A DNA stretch of 64,000 nt from Phycisphaerae bacterium. Lineage in GTDB: Bacteria > Planctomycetota > Phycisphaerae > Phycisphaerales > UBA1924. The notes under the pieces are model-generated. The model ran no database searches and was not told the origin of the DNA. It was given only the letters and a program-made list of their open reading frames with translations. Position 1 is the stretch's first letter; every line of letters starts with the position of its first letter. Position numbers and translations under genes: made by a program. The stretch covers positions 16,562 to 80,561 of the forward strand of contig JAUIHS010000022.1 of NCBI GenBank assembly GCA_030432255.1, given 5' to 3'. Positions 60,099 through 64,000 of this stretch are shown one piece after another.

Positions 60099-62785
60099 TA
60101 TTCCGGTATCTCGATGGTCTTGTTGAGTCTTCCGGTGTCGGCCTTTTCCAGCAGCGTGACCCTGATGCGGCCGCCGGCGAGGTTGGAGGCGCCGTCGGCG
60201 TAGCGGAACTGGCGGGTCGCAGAGTCGCTGGCTGGGAGTCGGCTGATGGCGGACTGGTTGTCGACGTACCCGCCCGCGCGGCAGAGGATCTCGAAGGTCT
60301 GGGCGGTGGATGCGAGGTTCTGCACGGTGATGTCGACAATGATGTCCTTCCACTCGCCGGCTTCATTCTGAGCGAAGCGATAGTTGGTGCGCAGGTCGAC
60401 TTCCTTCAGTCCGATCTCGAGCTTCAGGGGTATGCGCAGCATCGGGTAGGACTGGTCCGCGATGAGCTCAACCTCGGCGGGGATGTGCCGGACACCCGAC
60501 TCCTCCGACAGACCGAAATACAGCTCGACCGGGTACTCCCTCGTTTCGCCGGGTCCGAGTGCGAAGGAAGTGCTGCGGGGATTGATCTCCCAGCCGGGCA
60601 ACTCGGGGAGTCGGATGCGTCCACTCGCCGCGACGGGCCACGGGTTCTGCACGACGATGTTGGCGACATGTCGCTCGACTCGGGCAGAGAGGAATTCAGG
60701 ATTGACCTTCAGCGCAGCGCGGAACTGTGCGATGCGCGGGTTGATGCCCTGGATGTAGGAGGGGGTGGAACCGATCGGAATTCGATAGACGCCACCTTCG
60801 GATTCGAGTCGGTTGACGTTGCCGAATAGGTCCATGACGGAGACGGGTGCATCGCCGAGGTAGCCGGTGAAGACGGCTTCCTCCGGCGGTGCCGAGTCAT
60901 TCCATGCGATGAGCACGGAGTCTTCATCATCACTGGTCTCGCCGGTGGCGATGAACATACGCACGCCCTCGATGATCGGAATCTCGTGTGTGATCGTGCG
61001 GCCGGCGAGCTGGTCCGAGAGGATGCGCCATGCACCCAGTTCGGGACTGGGCATCATGCGTTCGTTGTCGTTGTCCCAGGTCCAGGGTGCGATGAGGCTG
61101 AGGGGCGCGCCGGCGCGATGGGCGAGGACGCCGCGTCGGATCATGTCGGACACTGCGGCGCGATGTCCGTAGATGGCGGGAGGCAGTGTTTCGATGATGG
61201 CCTGTACGGTGGTGTTGCTCGGCCATTGCGCGAGGATGTCCGGAATGGTATCCGGCGGGGTCCGCCAGGGGATGGTCATGGCGGCGACGTCAAAGGCATC
61301 GGCGCGTTGATCGGGCGCCTGCTCAGCACGCCAGGGCACAACGATTTCGACACGGGGGACGAGGTCGGTGAGTTTGGCTCTGGCACTGTCAACGTTGTCG
61401 CCGAGTTCACCCTGCCAGAAGGACTCGTGGTTGTCCGAGCCACCGATCTGCCAGCGGCGGGCACGTTCGCCGAAGCGTGACAGGACGGATGTGAGGTACT
61501 TCGCCCAGCCCTCAGCGGACTCGCCGAAAAGGCGAAGGATCTCAAGGGGATGGATCTGAACTTCGTCGGCGAGTCGTTCGGGGAGTCGATCAAACGCGAA
61601 GGTGATCCGTGTTCCGTCTTCGAGGAGCGTGTTGACGGTGTCGGACATCTGGTCGGTCCAACCCTCGAGGGATGATTCGGTGAGGTCACGATCCCAGACA
61701 GAGAGCGTGATGGCCCCGGTGCCGGCGTTGCGGAGGAGGGCGGGAAGTTCGCGGCGTTGGTCCGACGTGAGTCCCTCAGCGATCGCGCCGAAGCGTGTGC
61801 GCTGGAATCGTCGGCTGGAGTCGAGGGGCGGCATCCAGAGCAGATCGAGGTGTGAGCGCCCGACGATGGTGTCGTCGTTAAGGACCTGGAGGACGGTGCG
61901 GTACCAGCCAAGTTCGGGGAGGTTGGGTTCCCAGATGAAAGGAGCGCCGGTGAAGGGGACGGTCCTGGTGGTTGCGGAGACGACTTCGCCATCGATGTCG
62001 AAGACGGTGAGTGACACGGTGAGTTGTTCGCCGGTGAGGTCACGCACGCGCACATCGAGGTGCGGGGTCTCGGGTTCGAGAATGATGTTGGAGCGCGAGT
62101 TGCCGGAGAACTCGATGCGGGGGGATTGGAAGATGACGACATCGTCGAACCAAGCTGAGACATTGCGGTCTTCGCGCCAGACTTCGTGCTGACGTCGGGG
62201 TCGGTCTTCCCACAGTTCGCGTTGGAGCGCGGTGAGTTCGATCTGGACGAACTGGGCGTCGGGGCGGCCGCGAACCTGCATCTCCACGCGTCGCCACATG
62301 CCGCCGGTGCGGATGGGTTCGGAGGTGACTTCGCTGCCTTCGACGACCTGTCCATCGGCGCGGAGGAGTCGCGAGATGACCCTGGCGCGTGCATTGCGGA
62401 ATCCCTCGGTACGGATCATGCACGTGACGGTGTAGTCACCCTCGGGGAAGATCCCGACGGTGCCGGAGGCGATCCGGATGGCGCTGCTGCCGCCATCGAG
62501 CGGCAGGCGAATCGACCAGGCGCCGCTGGCGGCATGGGTGTCATCGAATCGGCTCTGGTTCCACGGCGGATGTGTGGGGAGGAAGGCGCCGTGATCGGGA
62601 TCGTGGAGGCGGTTGACCCAGTCTTCGGGGATACCGACGAGGTGGTCGGTGGGGTCTTCGAAGTCGTAGTGTCGAACAACACGATCGGAGCCGACGGGAC
62701 GCGTGCCGTCCTGGGCGGAGGCGGGGGCGCTGCCCAATGCGAGTGCGCAGCAGAGCGTCGCCGCGATGTTGCGAAAGGCGTTCAC
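60098..62785 (-). CDS. Large exported protein, carbohydrate-binding-like N-domain
   Basis: 895 aa from a GTG at 62785 (signal peptide ends SAPASAQ). The frame continues upstream but the extension lacks coding character. An N-terminal galactose-binding-like jelly roll (about 30-220: VVRHYDFEDPTDHL, GAWSIRLPLDGGSSAIRI) is followed by a long central region with a possible TIM-barrel-like part (WDRDLTESSLEG, WQIGGSDNHESFWQG, LSLIAPWTWDNDNER) and immunoglobulin-like C-terminal domains (RLPELPGWEINP, ALGPGETREYPVELYF). It may be a glycoside-hydrolase-related protein, but no catalytic acid pair was identified with confidence. No dockerin-like tag. Confidence 0.75.
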   Translation of the reverse strand: MNAFRNIAATLCCALALGSAPASAQDGTRPVGSDRVVRHYDFEDPTDHLVGIPEDWVNRLHDPDHGAFLPTHPPWNQSRFDDTHAASGAWSIRLPLDGGSSAIRIASGTVGIFPEGDYTVTCMIRTEGFRNARARVISRLLRADGQVVEGSEVTSEPIRTGGMWRRVEMQVRGRPDAQFVQIELTALQRELWEDRPRRQHEVWREDRNVSAWFDDVVIFQSPRIEFSGNSRSNIILEPETPHLDVRVRDLTGEQLTVSLTVFDIDGEVVSATTRTVPFTGAPFIWEPNLPELGWYRTVLQVLNDDTIVGRSHLDLLWMPPLDSSRRFQRTRFGAIAEGLTSDQRRELPALLRNAGTGAITLSVWDRDLTESSLEGWTDQMSDTVNTLLEDGTRITFAFDRLPERLADEVQIHPLEILRLFGESAEGWAKYLTSVLSRFGERARRWQIGGSDNHESFWQGELGDNVDSARAKLTDLVPRVEIVVPWRAEQAPDQRADAFDVAAMTIPWRTPPDTIPDILAQWPSNTTVQAIIETLPPAIYGHRAAVSDMIRRGVLAHRAGAPLSLIAPWTWDNDNERMMPSPELGAWRILSDQLAGRTITHEIPIIEGVRMFIATGETSDDEDSVLIAWNDSAPPEEAVFTGYLGDAPVSVMDLFGNVNRLESEGGVYRIPIGSTPSYIQGINPRIAQFRAALKVNPEFLSARVERHVANIVVQNPWPVAASGRIRLPELPGWEINPRSTSFALGPGETREYPVELYFGLSEESGVRHIPAEVELIADQSYPMLRIPLKLEIGLKEVDLRTNYRFAQNEAGEWKDIIVDITVQNLASTAQTFEILCRAGGYVDNQSAISRLPASDSATRQFRYADGASNLAGGRIRVTLLEKADTGRLNKTIEIPE

Positions 62786-62805
62786 ATGGGATGTATCGGT
62801 CTGTT

Positions 62806-62888
62806 GGGGGGTTGGGGGTGAGGTTGGGTGCGGGGAGGGGTTGGTTGGGTCGTGGTTGGTGTGCAAGGAGCGAGGAGCGGGGAGTGGG
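62806..62888 (+). repeat. G-rich tract and GAGCGGG heptamer array in the divergent gap
   Basis: Five G runs (62806-62840) with loops of 2, 7, 3 and 1 nt fit a G-quadruplex pattern on the plus strand. Three 7-nt units GAGCGAG, GAGCGGG, GAGTGGG follow at 62868-62888. No gene is seen in 62786-63037. Confidence 0.65.
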
Positions 62889-63037
62889 GCGCCTCTGTTC
62901 GCGCACCCGGTGTTGTGACCTGGTGAAGTTCGGCGGGGGTGTGAGCGCGGGGTTGTGCACCCGGCAGGGTGGGGTGGTAGGTTGGGGTTGGAACGGCGGT
63001 GGGGGCTGTTGCGAGGTGCCTGGTCAGGAGAGTGGCG

Positions 63038-64000
63038 ATGGGTCTGTTGAAGTGGATGGCGGCGTTGGGTCTGGTTGCGGTGCTGGCGATTCCGGTGCCG
63101 GTGCTCGGGCAGGGGCACGGGGACAACATCGGGCATGAGCGGCATCGGCATGCGCACAACGAGAAGCATCCGACGGAGGCGGCCGGTGGCCCGCGATTCA
63201 CGACGAATCGTTCGAGTCCCGTCGCGCTGCCGCTCCCGTCGGAGGAGGATGCGTTCTTCTTCGTGGTGTACGGGGACCGCACCGGTGGGCCGGATGCGGG
63301 TGTGTCGGTACTGGCGGATGCGGTACGCGATACCAACCTGCTGGAGCCGGACCTGGTGATGACGGTGGGGGACCTCATCCAGGGCTATAACCAGACGGAT
63401 GACTGGATGGCGCAGATGGCGGAGTATCGCGGCATCATGAACGAACTGCTCTGTCCGTGGTTCCCGGTCGCAGGTAATCACGACATCTACTGGCGCGGCG
63501 AGGGTCGTCCGCCGGAGGAGCATGAAGATCGGTACGAGATGCACTTCGGGCCGCTGTGGTACGCGTTCGAGCACAAGAACTGCTGGTTCGTCGTGCTGTA
63601 CACGGATGAGGCCAACCCGGACACGGGGGAGCGCAACTTCGGAAAGCCGGAGTGTCAGCGCATGAGCGAGGAGCAGTACGCGTGGCTGGATGAGACGCTG
63701 AAGAAAACGACGGGGGCGGATCATGTCTTCGTGTTCGTGCATCATCCGCGCTGGCTGGGCGGGAACTACGGGGATGACTGGAACAAGGTGCATGATCGAC
63801 TGGTCGCGGCGGGGAACGTCACGGCGGTCTTCGGCGGTCACATTCACCGGATGCGTTCGGACCCGCGGGATGGGATCGAGTATGTCACGCTGGCGACGGT
63901 GGGGGGACATCTGCCCGAGGGTGTGGAGGGCGCCGGATTCGTGGATCAATACCACGTCGTTACGGTTCGCGGATCCGACCTCCACGTGGCTGCGCTGCCA
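63038..64000 (+). CDS. Secreted metallophosphoesterase, C-terminus cut by window edge
   Basis: At least 321 aa; no stop before the window end. AGGAG lies 8 nt before the ATG. The signal peptide ends VPVLGQ and is followed by a His-rich stretch (HERHRHAHNEKH). The calcineurin-like core has VVYGDRTGG (GDxH variant), TVGDLIQGY, VAGNHDIYW, FVHHPRW and FGGHIHRM, so most metal ligands are present, while the His of the first motif is replaced by Arg. Likely an exported phosphohydrolase; substrate unknown. Confidence 0.88.
   Translation, partial: MGLLKWMAALGLVAVLAIPVPVLGQGHGDNIGHERHRHAHNEKHPTEAAGGPRFTTNRSSPVALPLPSEEDAFFFVVYGDRTGGPDAGVSVLADAVRDTNLLEPDLVMTVGDLIQGYNQTDDWMAQMAEYRGIMNELLCPWFPVAGNHDIYWRGEGRPPEEHEDRYEMHFGPLWYAFEHKNCWFVVLYTDEANPDTGERNFGKPECQRMSEEQYAWLDETLKKTTGADHVFVFVHHPRWLGGNYGDDWNKVHDRLVAAGNVTAVFGGHIHRMRSDPRDGIEYVTLATVGGHLPEGVEGAGFVDQYHVVTVRGSDLHVAALP

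Noticed and set aside
62786..63985. 400-codon upstream extension of the large exported protein
   Set aside because: It runs antisense through the metallophosphoesterase gene and G-rich spacer, and a signal peptide begins at the GTG at 62785.

Overview
The window looks like a chromosomal segment of a high-GC planctomycete, most likely class Phycisphaerae. Secreted proteins carry thrombospondin-3-like runs of the form DCNxNGIxDxxDI. Seven proteins end in a two-repeat dockerin-like tag (GDxDGDGxVxFxDLNxLLxxW) with a penultimate cysteine. A PEP-CTERM-like anchor, a DUF2959 lipoprotein, a prepilin with the N-terminal methylation signature and an unusual bacterial GH3 protein are also present. No species is claimed.

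Layout. Bases 1-6000 hold two large secreted proteins (a truncated propeller-like protein and a subtilase/beta-helix protein). 6000-9600 holds an HDOD protein, surE, a VapBC-like pair and an unknown gene. 9600-18500 holds two giant mosaic exoproteins: a PQQ-type propeller with P domains and a CxxCH site, and a subtilase. 18700-20100 holds tRNA-Ser(UGA) and a PAS/HD-GYP protein. 20300-28200 holds a third subtilase, an overlapping pair of M14 proteins of which the first looks catalytically dead, a TetR/thioredoxin divergon and a CBM20-like esterase. 28200-36800 holds a DUF2339 membrane protein, a FAS1/ECF sigma/RskA-like unit, VanZ, an orphan ParA, a second HDOD protein and recO. 37000-42300 is a compact operon: alpha/beta-hydrolase, GH3 family protein, then a hydrolase-DedA-ATP-grasp fusion. 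42300-47500 holds a bifunctional nuclease, truD, a HAD hydrolase and thrS. 47500-53200 holds small secreted or anchored proteins. 53400-60000 holds FIST, secreted MsrBA, a glycosyltransferase, plsY and a GT2. 60000-64000 holds a large secreted protein and a truncated metallophosphoesterase.

The most notable observations are as follows. (1) thrS is preceded by a 16-codon leader ORF with seven threonine codons, an antiterminator arm overlapping its stop codon and an intrinsic terminator, which together form a classical attenuator. (2) The hydrolase-GH3-(hydrolase/DedA/ATP-grasp) operon looks like an undescribed acyl-amide or aminolipid pathway. (3) At least twelve intergenic spacers carry tandem heptanucleotide arrays of several unrelated units, all with exactly 7-nt period. 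(4) More than a dozen genes without a Shine-Dalgarno have a TAnnnT hexamer 6-10 nt before the start codon, which implies leaderless or near-leaderless transcripts. (5) Two adjacent paralogous ectodomains differ in C-terminal sorting module, one PEP-CTERM-like and one dockerin-like.

Genes with clear Shine-Dalgarno sequences (large exoproteins, HDOD proteins, msrBA, the prepilin, the metallophosphoesterase) coexist with the apparently leaderless set. Several intrinsic terminators with UUCG or GC-rich stems close the large exoprotein genes. All function assignments come from motifs read by eye.
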